From Gammaproteobacteria bacterium (GTDB taxonomy: Bacteria; Pseudomonadota; Gammaproteobacteria; Pseudomonadales; Oleiphilaceae), in NCBI GenBank assembly GCA_003695085.1, contig RFIV01000311.1, positions 1 to 10,637 on the forward strand: a DNA stretch of 10,637 nucleotides, read 5' to 3'. A model generated the notes under the pieces. The model saw only the letters and a list, made by a program, of their open reading frames with translations, was not told where the DNA came from and did no database searches. The number at the start of each line of letters is the position of its first letter. Position 1 is the stretch's first letter. A program made the position numbers and the translations under genes. Of this stretch, positions 1-5,745 are shown in pieces.

Positions 1-590
1 CGCACGAGGTAGTAGCTGTAACTGGTGGGCAGGATGTAATAGCGCACTTCCCGGTGATTGCGGAACACTGACGCGTACTCCTGGTAGGCTACGGCGGCCA
101 CGCCCCCGATCAGGGCCAGACCGGTCGCCACGCCCCCCATGCGCCAGATCCACTGTCGCTTCCAGTCGCGCCACTGAATGGGTATCAGGGCCAGTAATAC
201 GGACGGCAACACGCCCAGTGCCAGCACGTACAGAGCCCACCCCCAGGTCATGAGGCCCAGGGCTTCGCGCAGATCGGTCTCCACTATATTGCGGATCATG
301 CCCGGGTCGAACACAATACTGTACTTTTGCATGAAATAGCTGGCCGAGGCATTGGTCAGCGTCAGGATAACCACCACCGGCTTGAGCAACCCGCGAAAGC
401 TGATCAGTGACAGCAACAGGGTCAGCGCCCCCACCAGGAAGAAGAAAAAGGTAACCAGAAAGAAGGCCTGGCCCACCCCGGATGCCCAGGGCAAGCGGGA
501 CAGAAATGACCACAGCCCGCCGTTGTACAAAATCGTCCAGACGACGGCCACAATAAGTGAATACGACAAAGAACTGACTCGGAAACGCAT
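1..590 (-). CDS. eptA: Lipid A phosphoethanolamine transferase, N-terminal part (runs off left edge)
   Basis: Inner-membrane enzyme that moves phosphoethanolamine from phosphatidylethanolamine onto lipid A, lowering negative surface charge and giving resistance to polymyxin and cationic peptides (EptA/PmrC/MCR family). Only the first 196 residues are here: the membrane domain, with hydrophobic segments near residues 10-30, 40-65, 70-85, 112-136 and 150-168. The segment at 85-110 (YFMQKY, then FDPGMI and NIVETDLREA) is the family signature. N101, T105 and E109 keep the spacing of the substrate-binding residues N108/T112/E116 of MCR-1. The FRNHR and ILPTSY segments at 176-190 are also typical. 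The catalytic sulfatase-like domain, with its nucleophile threonine and zinc ligands, lies outside the window. The ATG at 588-590 follows a GGAGGG ribosome site at 595-600. The gene sits 68 bp behind trkH on the same strand, with a PmrA-like box in the gap. Confidence 0.93.
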   Translation of the reverse strand, partial: MRFRVSSLSYSLIVAVVWTILYNGGLWSFLSRLPWASGVGQAFFLVTFFFFLVGALTLLLSLISFRGLLKPVVVILTLTNASASYFMQKYSIVFDPGMIRNIVETDLREALGLMTWGWALYVLALGVLPSVLLALIPIQWRDWKRQWIWRMGGVATGLALIGGVAAVAYQEYASVFRNHREVRYYILPTSYSYYLV

Positions 591-615
591 GACACCCTCC
601 ACGGTAGCCCTGCAG

Positions 616-646
616 CCTATACCGACAGACTTAAGGCTAGCTTAAG
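616..646 (-). promoter_or_regulatory. PmrA-box-like direct repeat and possible -10 of eptA
   Basis: Positions 630-646 read CTTAAG, five bases, CTTAAG. This is a perfect match to the YTTAAK-N5-YTTAAK site bound by the response regulator PmrA (BasR). Because CTTAAG is self-complementary the repeat reads the same on both strands. It starts 12 bp beyond the trkH stop and ends 39 bp before the eptA start. On the eptA strand a TATAGG (616-621) lies 8 bp downstream and could be the -10. No good -35 is visible, as expected for an activator-dependent promoter. The box is seen directly; binding by a PmrA homologue is inferred from the known control of eptA/pmrC in enteric bacteria and Acinetobacter. 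Confidence 0.75.
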
Positions 647-658
647 GCGAGATCGCGT

Positions 659-2110
659 TCAGTATTTCCAGAACCGGCGGGTGAAGAGTACCAGCACGGT
701 AAAGTACTCCAGGCGTCCGATGAGCATGGTCAGAATCAGAATCCAGGTCCCCACATCTGAAACCGGTTCGAAATTGGCCCCAACAGAACCGAATCCCGGT
801 CCCAGTACATTCAGACAGGCCGCCACGGCAGAGTACGCCGAAACAAAGTCCAGCCCGGTCATCATCAGCGCAATGGCCAGCACCAGGGACAAGATGACCG
901 AGTAGAACATGAACACCCTGACCGAGCCCAGAATGGCTTCGGGGACCGGACGTTTCATGTAGCGTATGGTTTGCATGGCATGCGGATGCACCAGTTGCCG
1001 GAACTGGGCATAGGTCATCTTGGCGGTCAGGATCCAGCGTACGATCTTGTTGCCGCCAGCCGTGGAGCCGGCACAGCCCCCCACGAACCCCAGCAGAATC
1101 AGCATGACGACCGCCGCATCCGGCCAATCGGTAAATCCCGTCGAACCAAAACCCGTGGTGGAAATGAAGGAGATCACCTGAAACAGCGCATGGCGCAGGG
1201 TCGTCCAGACCGAATCATACTGCCCGCGAAGCAGCAACAGGCCCGCCACCAGCAGCGTGGCAACCGCAACCACGCCCAAAAAGACCCGGGTTTCCTGATC
1301 CCGCCAGTAGACCTGGAGCATACCGCGCCTGAGGGCGACAAAATGCAGGCCAAAATTGATCGAGCCCAGCACCATGAAGACATTGGCCACCATCTCGATC
1401 GCCACACTGTCAAAGTACCCAAGGCTGGCATCATGGGTGGAAAAGCCCCCGGTCGCGACCGTGGTAAAACTGTGCGCGAAGGCATCGTAGAGGTTCATGC
1501 CGGCGCCCCAGAAGGCCAGCGCACAGCTCAGCGTCAGAAACACATACACGCCCCAGAGGTAGCGCGCCGTATGACTGATCCGGGGGCTGAGCTTGTCGTC
1601 CTTCATGGGCCCCGGTGTTTCTGCCTTGTAGATTTTCATGCCCCCGACGTTGAGCATGGGCAGAATCGCCACCACCAGCAGGATGATCCCCAATCCCCCC
1701 AACCACTGGATGAACTGGCGATACATCAGCACCGTCGGCGGCTCGCCTTCAATGTGGGTAAAGACCGTGGCGCCCGTCGTGGTCAGCCCGGACATGGTTT
1801 CAAATACGGCATCCGTGAAACTCAGGCGTTCGAAGACCACAAAAGGTACCGCCCCGAGCATGGCAATCACCAGCCAGGTCAGCGTGACCAGCAGCATGGC
1901 ATCGCGGCTGCGCAGGTGGTGCTGCTTGCCCCGCAGGGGCTGAAGCAGAAACAGCCCCGCAACCAGGTACCCGACGCCCAGCTCGGAGAACACGGTTTCC
2001 GTCCGATCGTGCCAGAACACGGCATCAAACAGTGCCAGCCCCAGAAAGGTCACACCCAGCGCCGCAATGGAGGGCCCGAGCAGGCGTAACACCAGTGAGA
2101 GCTGAATCAT
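659..2110 (-). CDS. trkH: Trk-type potassium uptake protein, membrane subunit TrkH
   Basis: Integral inner-membrane K+ channel/transporter subunit that works with the cytoplasmic NAD-binding protein TrkA for constitutive K+ uptake. The protein is 483 residues, the usual TrkH length. All four pore-loop filter segments are visible: TTTGAT at 110-115, TVATGGF at 217-223, STTGFG at 317-322 and NVLGPGFG at 434-441. The GGCAGSTAGG stretch at 344-353 matches the intramembrane gating loop of the third repeat. Hydrophobic segments fill most of the rest, and the tail ends in the aromatic/basic RRFWKY. The ATG at 2108-2110 has only a weak AAGGT ribosome site. The gene lies 106 bp behind the MocR gene and 68 bp ahead of eptA on the same strand. 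No trkA is in the window. The two long open frames on the opposite strand (971-2089 and 1638-1943) are shadows of this high-GC gene. Confidence 0.96.
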   Translation of the reverse strand: MIQLSLVLRLLGPSIAALGVTFLGLALFDAVFWHDRTETVFSELGVGYLVAGLFLLQPLRGKQHHLRSRDAMLLVTLTWLVIAMLGAVPFVVFERLSFTDAVFETMSGLTTTGATVFTHIEGEPPTVLMYRQFIQWLGGLGIILLVVAILPMLNVGGMKIYKAETPGPMKDDKLSPRISHTARYLWGVYVFLTLSCALAFWGAGMNLYDAFAHSFTTVATGGFSTHDASLGYFDSVAIEMVANVFMVLGSINFGLHFVALRRGMLQVYWRDQETRVFLGVVAVATLLVAGLLLLRGQYDSVWTTLRHALFQVISFISTTGFGSTGFTDWPDAAVVMLILLGFVGGCAGSTAGGNKIVRWILTAKMTYAQFRQLVHPHAMQTIRYMKRPVPEAILGSVRVFMFYSVILSLVLAIALMMTGLDFVSAYSAVAACLNVLGPGFGSVGANFEPVSDVGTWILILTMLIGRLEYFTVLVLFTRRFWKY

Positions 2111-2138
2111 CGGGCGACCTTGTCTGAAATCTGCATGA

Positions 2139-2170
2139 AATGGGCCTCGTGCAAACGCGCGGGGCCCATT
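2139..2170 (-). repeat. Inverted repeat in the trkH leader
   Basis: AATGGGCC (2139-2146) and GGCCCATT (2163-2170) are perfect 8-bp arms around a 16-base loop, 28 bp upstream of the trkH start. No run of T follows on either side, so it is not a convincing intrinsic terminator for the MocR gene. It could be an operator or a leader hairpin. One arm overlaps the proposed -10 of trkH. Confidence 0.45.
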
Positions 2171-2197
2171 CTAGCAACGCTGACCACCAAAACCCAA
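2168..2197 (-). promoter_or_regulatory. Possible sigma-70 promoter of trkH
   Basis: Read on the minus strand, TTGGGT (2192-2197), an 18-bp spacer and TAGAAT (2168-2173) form a fair -35/-10 pair in the gap between the MocR gene and trkH. A transcript would carry a leader of about 50 bases before the trkH start, including most of the hairpin at 2139-2170. This is a pattern match only; it would let trkH be transcribed independently of the upstream regulator gene. Confidence 0.35.
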
Positions 2198-2216
2198 CGT
2201 AAAACAGGCCGACAAA

Positions 2217-3611
2217 CTAGAACACGGCGTAACGCCGGAGGGGAGAACGGTGCTCCAGCAGACCTTTCAGCACCTCCAGGCCCCGTGCCAGGCGCTCGGG
2301 TTCGGGCGCACCGCTCAGCGCCAGCCTGATGCCCTGGGGAACAGCCCCCTGGCCCACCGCAAAGGTGCCCGCACTCTTGATCAGCACGCCCTGCCGCGCT
2401 GCCTCCGCCACAAACTGCTCCGCTCTCAGGGGCTCCGGCAAGGTCAGCCAGGCATGCATGGCACAGGGCGCGGTGCGCAGGTCATACCCTTCAAGATGTG
2501 CATGCGCCTGGCTTGCCGCCTCGCGCATCAGCTCCCGGTGCCCCTGCAGCAGCTCATCCGCGAAACCATTCTGAATCCAGTCGCAGGCGATAGCGGCCGT
2601 CAGAGGCGACGCCATCCAGCAACTGGCCCGCACCGCATCCCCCAGCAGCGGCACCCAGCGCTCCGGCGCAATCACGAAGCCGGTACGCAATGCACCTGAC
2701 AACACCTTGGAGACACTGCCAACGAGTATCACGCCTTCCGGATGCAACGCCTGCAGCGGCAACGGCGCCTGATCGGCCAACGGCCCATTGACCTGATCCT
2801 CGATGATCATGACCTGGTGACGGCGGCATACATCAATAATCGCTTCGCGCCGCGCCAGACTCATGGTCGCCGTCGTGGGGTTCTGAAGTGTGGGTGTGCA
2901 ATAGAGCGCGCGTGGCGCATATTGGCGACAGGCCGACTCCAGTGCTTCCGGGCACAGGCCTTCCTCATCCATCAGCACCGGGCGCACCACCAGCTCCTGC
3001 TGCGTCGCACTGGCCAGCACACCGGGATAGGTCAGCTGCTCTGTCAGCAACACATCGCCGGCACGCAGCACGGCTCTCAACGCCATGTCGATGGCGTGTT
3101 GACCGCCTGCGGTGAGCACCATGCGCGCGGCATCCGCCTCGGCCAGCAAATGCGTGTGTGCCCAGCGGGCCAGCACCTGCCGCTGCTCGGACAGCCCGGC
3201 CTCGGGGTGATAGGCCATGAGCTGTGCAAATGCCTGAGGATCCTGTGCCAGTGCATCGGCTGATCGCCGAAAGGGCTCCGCCAGATCAAAACGGGGGGGC
3301 AGATTCAGGGAGAGGTCCACCACATCGTCATCGACATCATGAATGGCGAAACGGTTGGTGGCATGTCGCGGCGGGGAAACAAAGGTGCCCTTGCCTACGC
3401 GACCCTCCACCAGGCCCAGGCGCTCCGCTTCGGCATAGGCCCGCGTAACAGTACCGACGGTCACCCCCAGGGCATCCGCCAGATGGCGGTGGGTCGGCAA
3501 ACGCATGCCCACTGGCAAATCTCCATGCCGAATGGCATCCGCCATGGCCGCTGCGATGGCCTTGTAGCGGGGCCCGCTGTACTTGCTGATATCGGGAATC
3601 CAGACACTCAC
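2217..3611 (-). CDS. MocR/PdxR-type transcription regulator (GntR helix-turn-helix fused to aminotransferase domain)
   Basis: Cytoplasmic DNA-binding regulator of the MocR branch of the GntR family; such proteins (GabR, PdxR, TauR) use a PLP-binding aminotransferase fold to sense amino compounds or vitamin B6. Counting from GTG 3609-3611 it has 464 residues. The winged helix spans about 10-78 (GPRYKAIA, LPTHRHLADALGVTVGTVTRAY, KGTFV). The aminotransferase domain shows QNPTT at 243-247, EDQ at 271-273, the expected PLP lysine K302 in SVSKVLSGALRTGF, and a carboxylate-binding type arginine R429 in GIRLAL. I chose GTG 3611 because an AGGGTGA ribosome site lies just upstream and WIPDISKYSGPRY is where family members begin. 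An earlier GTG at 3644 would add 11 residues with no such site. The gene is divergent from a LysE-type exporter, its likely target. Effector unknown. Confidence 0.93.
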   Translation of the reverse strand: MSVWIPDISKYSGPRYKAIAAAMADAIRHGDLPVGMRLPTHRHLADALGVTVGTVTRAYAEAERLGLVEGRVGKGTFVSPPRHATNRFAIHDVDDDVVDLSLNLPPRFDLAEPFRRSADALAQDPQAFAQLMAYHPEAGLSEQRQVLARWAHTHLLAEADAARMVLTAGGQHAIDMALRAVLRAGDVLLTEQLTYPGVLASATQQELVVRPVLMDEEGLCPEALESACRQYAPRALYCTPTLQNPTTATMSLARREAIIDVCRRHQVMIIEDQVNGPLADQAPLPLQALHPEGVILVGSVSKVLSGALRTGFVIAPERWVPLLGDAVRASCWMASPLTAAIACDWIQNGFADELLQGHRELMREAASQAHAHLEGYDLRTAPCAMHAWLTLPEPLRAEQFVAEAARQGVLIKSAGTFAVGQGAVPQGIRLALSGAPEPERLARGLEVLKGLLEHRSPLRRYAVF

Positions 3612-3707
3612 ATTGTCACCCTGACAATAAAAACATTGACGCACACAATCAACGCGATATGCTCAAACAAGTCGGCATATTGTATCGACACAATATATAC
3701 ATTGTAC
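3612..3707. promoter_or_regulatory. Divergent control region with paired MocR-like operators
   Basis: Two 15-bp elements, ACAATAAAAACATTG (3624-3638) and ACAATATATACATTG (3690-3704), agree at 13 of 15 positions and start exactly 66 bp apart, about six helical turns. Each overlaps a perfect inverted repeat: ATTGTCA-3-TGACAAT (3612-3628), covering the ribosome site of the MocR gene, and ATATTGT-6-ACAATAT (3677-3696). A looser ATTG/CAAT pair lies at 3635-3649. MocR proteins are known to bind spaced direct repeats in such divergent gaps and to repress themselves while activating the neighbour. A possible exporter promoter is TTGTAT (3680-3685), 17 bp, TGTACT (3703-3708), inside the right-hand elements. 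The repeats are seen; the binding protein is inferred. Confidence 0.65.
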
Positions 3708-3730
3708 TCTTTTTATCAGGACAAACCAAG

Positions 3731-4345
3731 ATGAACACAGACCCCTTCCTGACTGTGATCCCGGCTGTATTCCTGTTTGCCGTGGCGACCTGCTTTTCGC
3801 CCGGCCCCAACAACCTGATGCTGACTGCCTCCGGCGCGCGATTCGGATATCGCAAGACCCTGCCCGCCTTTCTGGGCATTTTTGCAGGCTGGGGCGGCCT
3901 CATGGTCCTGGCTGCGCTCGGCCTGGGCGCCCTGTTTGACCTGTACCCCCCGCTGCAGTGGGCCCTGAAACTGGCCGGAGCCGTTTACCTGATCTGGCTG
4001 GCCTGGAAGCTCAGTTTTTCCGGCAGCCTGTCAGAAGGCTCGGGCGACGCACGCCCCGTTACGTTCTGGCAAGCCGTTTTGCTCCAGTTCGTCAACCCCA
4101 AGGGCATGACCATGGCCATCGGCTCAGTCTCCGCCTTCACCCTTCCGGGCGATGCCTATGCCCCGTCAGCCCTCATCGTACTGTCGGTCATGCTGGGCAC
4201 CTATGTGTTTGCCGGGCACGCGTGGCTTTTCTTCGGCCAGCTTCTGACGCGCCTGTGCCGCACGCCGCGCCAGGTACGCGTGACCAACGGAACACTGGGG
4301 GCTCTGACGCTGGCGTCCGTGGTGTTCATCTTCTGGTCTCCCTGA
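3731..4345 (+). CDS. LysE/RhtB family amino-acid exporter
   Basis: Inner-membrane translocator of the LysE/RhtB superfamily, which exports amino acids and related metabolites by proton exchange. The protein is 204 residues, the usual size, with about six hydrophobic segments. The family signature CFSPGPNNLMLTASGARFGY lies at 21-40, followed by the glycine-rich FLGIFAGWGG; FVNPKG at 120-125 is the second conserved motif, just before a hydrophobic stretch. The start is ATG 3731 with AGGA at 3718-3721. An in-frame ATG at 3659 would extend it by 24 residues but runs through the operator region and would add nothing family-like. It is divergent from a MocR-type regulator with shared operators, so export is probably induced by the regulator's ligand. 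Substrate cannot be read from the sequence. Confidence 0.93.
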   Translation: MNTDPFLTVIPAVFLFAVATCFSPGPNNLMLTASGARFGYRKTLPAFLGIFAGWGGLMVLAALGLGALFDLYPPLQWALKLAGAVYLIWLAWKLSFSGSLSEGSGDARPVTFWQAVLLQFVNPKGMTMAIGSVSAFTLPGDAYAPSALIVLSVMLGTYVFAGHAWLFFGQLLTRLCRTPRQVRVTNGTLGALTLASVVFIFWSP

Positions 4346-4355
4346 TCTGATCAGG
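4341..4355 (+). repeat. Palindrome across the exporter stop codon
   Basis: CCTGATC (4341-4347), T, GATCAGG (4349-4355) is a perfect inverted repeat containing the TGA stop of the exporter. The one-base centre would need to open to a 3-base loop in RNA, leaving a 6-bp stem. No U-tract follows, so it is at best a weak or Rho-assisted 3' end. Confidence 0.35.
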
Positions 4356-4428
4356 CTCGCGACAACGTTCTGTCCTGAAGTGCGCAAAATCCGGAAGGTG
4401 TTCTATGCTTATCTGACAGAATCCAACC

Positions 4429-4449
4429 CGATCCCGCTCTGGCGGGTCG
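4429..4449 (+). repeat. Hairpin upstream of the chemoreceptor ribosome site
   Basis: CCCGC (4433-4437), loop TCTG, GCGGG (4442-4446) forms a tight stem. It extends by CGA/TCG (4429-4431 with 4447-4449) around one bulged T. It ends 9 bp before the GGAGG ribosome site of the next gene. It may be a leader hairpin; there is no U-tract to make it a terminator for the exporter. Confidence 0.4.
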
Positions 4450-4470
4450 TACCATAGTGGAGGCAGCATC

Positions 4471-5364
4471 ATGTTCGGATGGGGTGGTACCCGGTTGAAA
4501 GAGAACGAGACGATCATTGAGCGTGAGCGTCTGCAGGAACTGGAACGCAAAGCAGCACGGCTTGACGAAATTCTGGCAGCCGACCCGGCCGGACAGGTCA
4601 GCCAGATCGCACAAAATGCCTCGAAGGTGCAGTCGGCGCTGAGTGCTCAGGCCAGCATTCTGGAAGACAGCAGCCAGGAAGTGGAACGGGTAGCCGACAC
4701 CGGAAACGCCTTGCGGGATGTCGCCGAGCGCTCGAGCCAGTCAGCCGATGAGGCGGTCGAGGTGACCAACACGGCAGCCGATGCTGTCAATACACTTGTC
4801 ACCAATATCGAGCAGGCGGCTGCCATGATCAGCGAATTTGACACCCTGCTGAGCAATCTGGGCAACAGCAACAAGACCATTACTCAACTGGTGGACGCCA
4901 TCAAGGCCATCGCGGATCAGACCAACCTCCTGGCTCTGAACGCCGCTATCGAGGCCGCCCGGGCCGGCGAGCATGGACGAGGCTTTGCCGTAGTGGCCGA
5001 TGAAGTCCGCCAGCTGGCCACCACAGCCAATGAATCCGCACAGCAGATCCAGTCGGAAATGAACACCATCACCGACATTTCCAACAGCGTCATAGCCAAG
5101 CAGCAGGACGTCTCCGGCATTATTGCCGAGAGTGTCCGCATTGCCCGTGACACGTCAGAAAACTTGACACACTTGCAAGGCTCAGCCGTTGAAAGTGCGG
5201 ATGCTGCCCGCCAGGTTGTCGAAGAAATTGACACAATCCTCAACGCCCTGCAAGGATTGCGTACACACCTGCTTGAAATGGTGGAGGATTCACGGGCTCA
5301 CAGCGAAAACGCCAACGCCAACTTTTCGACTGCTGAACACCTGACCCGGCTGTTCAACCACTGA
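4471..5364 (+). CDS. Soluble methyl-accepting chemotaxis signalling protein
   Basis: Cytoplasmic chemoreceptor-like protein of 297 residues, expected to form a long antiparallel coiled-coil hairpin that docks CheA and CheW. The signalling tip is clear: AIADQTNLLALNAAIEAARA at 146-165, then GEHGRGFAVVADEVRQLA at 166-183. Roughly equal helical arms flank it (about 145 residues before, 114 after), rich in Ala, Gln, Glu, Ser and Thr as in methylation helices. There is no signal peptide, membrane segment, HAMP or obvious PAS/globin domain. The N-terminus begins MFGWGG and then a short charged helix (about 11-38). The tail, ending in LTRLFNH, has no CheR-tethering NWETF pentapeptide. ATG 4471 has GGAGG at 4459-4463. 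It may sense a cytoplasmic partner through its N-terminus, or form part of a cytoplasmic array. Input signal unknown; no che genes adjoin it. Confidence 0.93.
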   Translation: MFGWGGTRLKENETIIERERLQELERKAARLDEILAADPAGQVSQIAQNASKVQSALSAQASILEDSSQEVERVADTGNALRDVAERSSQSADEAVEVTNTAADAVNTLVTNIEQAAAMISEFDTLLSNLGNSNKTITQLVDAIKAIADQTNLLALNAAIEAARAGEHGRGFAVVADEVRQLATTANESAQQIQSEMNTITDISNSVIAKQQDVSGIIAESVRIARDTSENLTHLQGSAVESADAARQVVEEIDTILNALQGLRTHLLEMVEDSRAHSENANANFSTAEHLTRLFNH

Positions 5365-5392
5365 ACTCGCGACATACGTATCTCTTCGCATG

Positions 5393-5411
5393 GCCGGGAT
5401 GCATGCCCGGC
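5393..5411 (+). repeat. GC-rich hairpin downstream of the chemoreceptor gene
   Basis: GCCGGG (5393-5398) and CCCGGC (5406-5411) pair around a 7-base loop that contains the palindrome ATGCAT. It lies 28 bp after the chemoreceptor stop, where a terminator would be expected, but the following bases (ACTATGGTTAG) are not a U-tract. It may be a Rho-assisted or RNA-stabilising 3' end. Confidence 0.4.
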
Positions 5412-5426
5412 ACTATGGTTAGATTA

Positions 5427-5466
5427 TGATCAGAACCGTTCTGGCACTGATCGTGCAGAACAATTG
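5427..5466. repeat. Inverted and direct repeats upstream of the small gene
   Basis: CAGAAC (5431-5436), C, GTTCTG (5438-5443) is a perfect inverted repeat. CAGAAC recurs at 5456-5461, 25 bp later, and TGATC occurs at 5427, 5448 and 5465. The cluster lies 50-100 bp upstream of the proposed FliA-type promoter and could be an operator. I know no regulator that matches it. Confidence 0.35.
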
Positions 5467-5492
5467 ATCACAGGAGGAGGGCGTCAAAAATC

Positions 5493-5519
5493 TGAAGTAT
5501 TGCGACTTTTTGCCGATAC
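5493..5519 (+). promoter_or_regulatory. Sigma-28 (FliA)-like promoter
   Basis: TGAAGTAT (5493-5500), an 11-bp spacer and GCCGATAC (5512-5519) match the enteric FliA consensus TAAAGTTT-N11-GCCGATAA at 6 of 8 and 7 of 8 positions, with the exact spacing. Transcription would start near 5525, about 50 bases before the ATG of the 56-residue gene. The match is direct; use by a flagellar sigma factor is inferred, and fits the neighbouring chemoreceptor. Confidence 0.55.
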
Positions 5520-5544
5520 CCGGATTAAGCCCTCTGACATAGAC

Positions 5545-5571
5545 TGCCTCCAAAAGAGGCATGCGAGGTGA
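5545..5571 (+). promoter_or_regulatory. Leader hairpin beside the ribosome site of the small gene
   Basis: TGCCTC (5545-5550), loop CAAAA, GAGGCA (5556-5561) is a perfect 6-bp stem. The Shine-Dalgarno GAGGTGA follows at 5565-5571. The upstream CCTC could pair either with the stem partner or with the ribosome site GAGG, so a translational switch is possible. The alternative pairing is inference. Confidence 0.4.
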
Positions 5572-5574
5572 CGC

Positions 5575-5745
5575 ATGAGCCCGATTCAAACGGCCCGATC
5601 CGAGACGCTGAAGCGATTGTACGAACGCAAGCGTGCACAGCTGGCCAAGGCGCAACAGCATGGCAATCTCATGCAGCGCATGATCATCGAAGCCGAACTC
5701 CAGGCTCTGGCTGCCCAGCTTCCGCCCGCTGCCGCACCTCACTGA
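5575..5745 (+). CDS. Small charged helical protein, 56 residues, function unknown
   Basis: I do not recognise this protein. It begins MSPIQTARSE, ends in the low-complexity PPAAAPH, and between about residues 8 and 49 is strongly helix-favouring: basic in the first half (LKRLYERKRAQ), more hydrophobic and acidic in the second (MIIEAELQALAAQL). It has no cysteine, no signal peptide and no membrane segment. Coding is supported by a strong GAGGTGA ribosome site at 5565-5571 with a 3-base gap to the ATG, and a FliA-like promoter at 5493-5519. Its last 7 bases overlap the end of the convergent HD-GYP-like gene. A competing 107-codon frame on the other strand (5419-5742) lacks a ribosome site. If the promoter is real, it could be a small flagellum- or chemotaxis-associated protein; that is only inference. 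Confidence 0.65.
   Translation: MSPIQTARSETLKRLYERKRAQLAKAQQHGNLMQRMIIEAELQALAAQLPPAAAPH

Noticed and set aside
971..2089. 372-codon open frame antisense to trkH
   Set aside because: It mirrors trkH, is rich in His, Gln, Arg and Pro as expected from complementary codons of a high-GC gene, and shows no family motif, whereas the opposite strand encodes a complete TrkH.
3659..3730. 24-residue upstream extension of the exporter
   Set aside because: It runs through the operator repeats, and the family signature and ribosome site both fit ATG 3731.
5431..5443. GAAC-C-GTTC as a LexA/SOS box
   Set aside because: The spacing of one base fits neither the Gram-positive GAAC-N4-GTTC site nor the alphaproteobacterial GTTC-N7-GTTC site, and no SOS gene is nearby.
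5500..5571. 23-codon frame starting TTG 5500 after the AGGAGGAGG
   Set aside because: The ribosome-like site is 19 bases from the TTG, too far to serve it, and the frame overlaps the proposed FliA promoter.
5419..5742. 107-codon minus-strand frame opposite the small gene
   Set aside because: It starts with GTG overlapping the HD-GYP stop codon but has no ribosome site. The plus-strand frame has a strong one and a promoter match. It is kept as a weaker alternative only.
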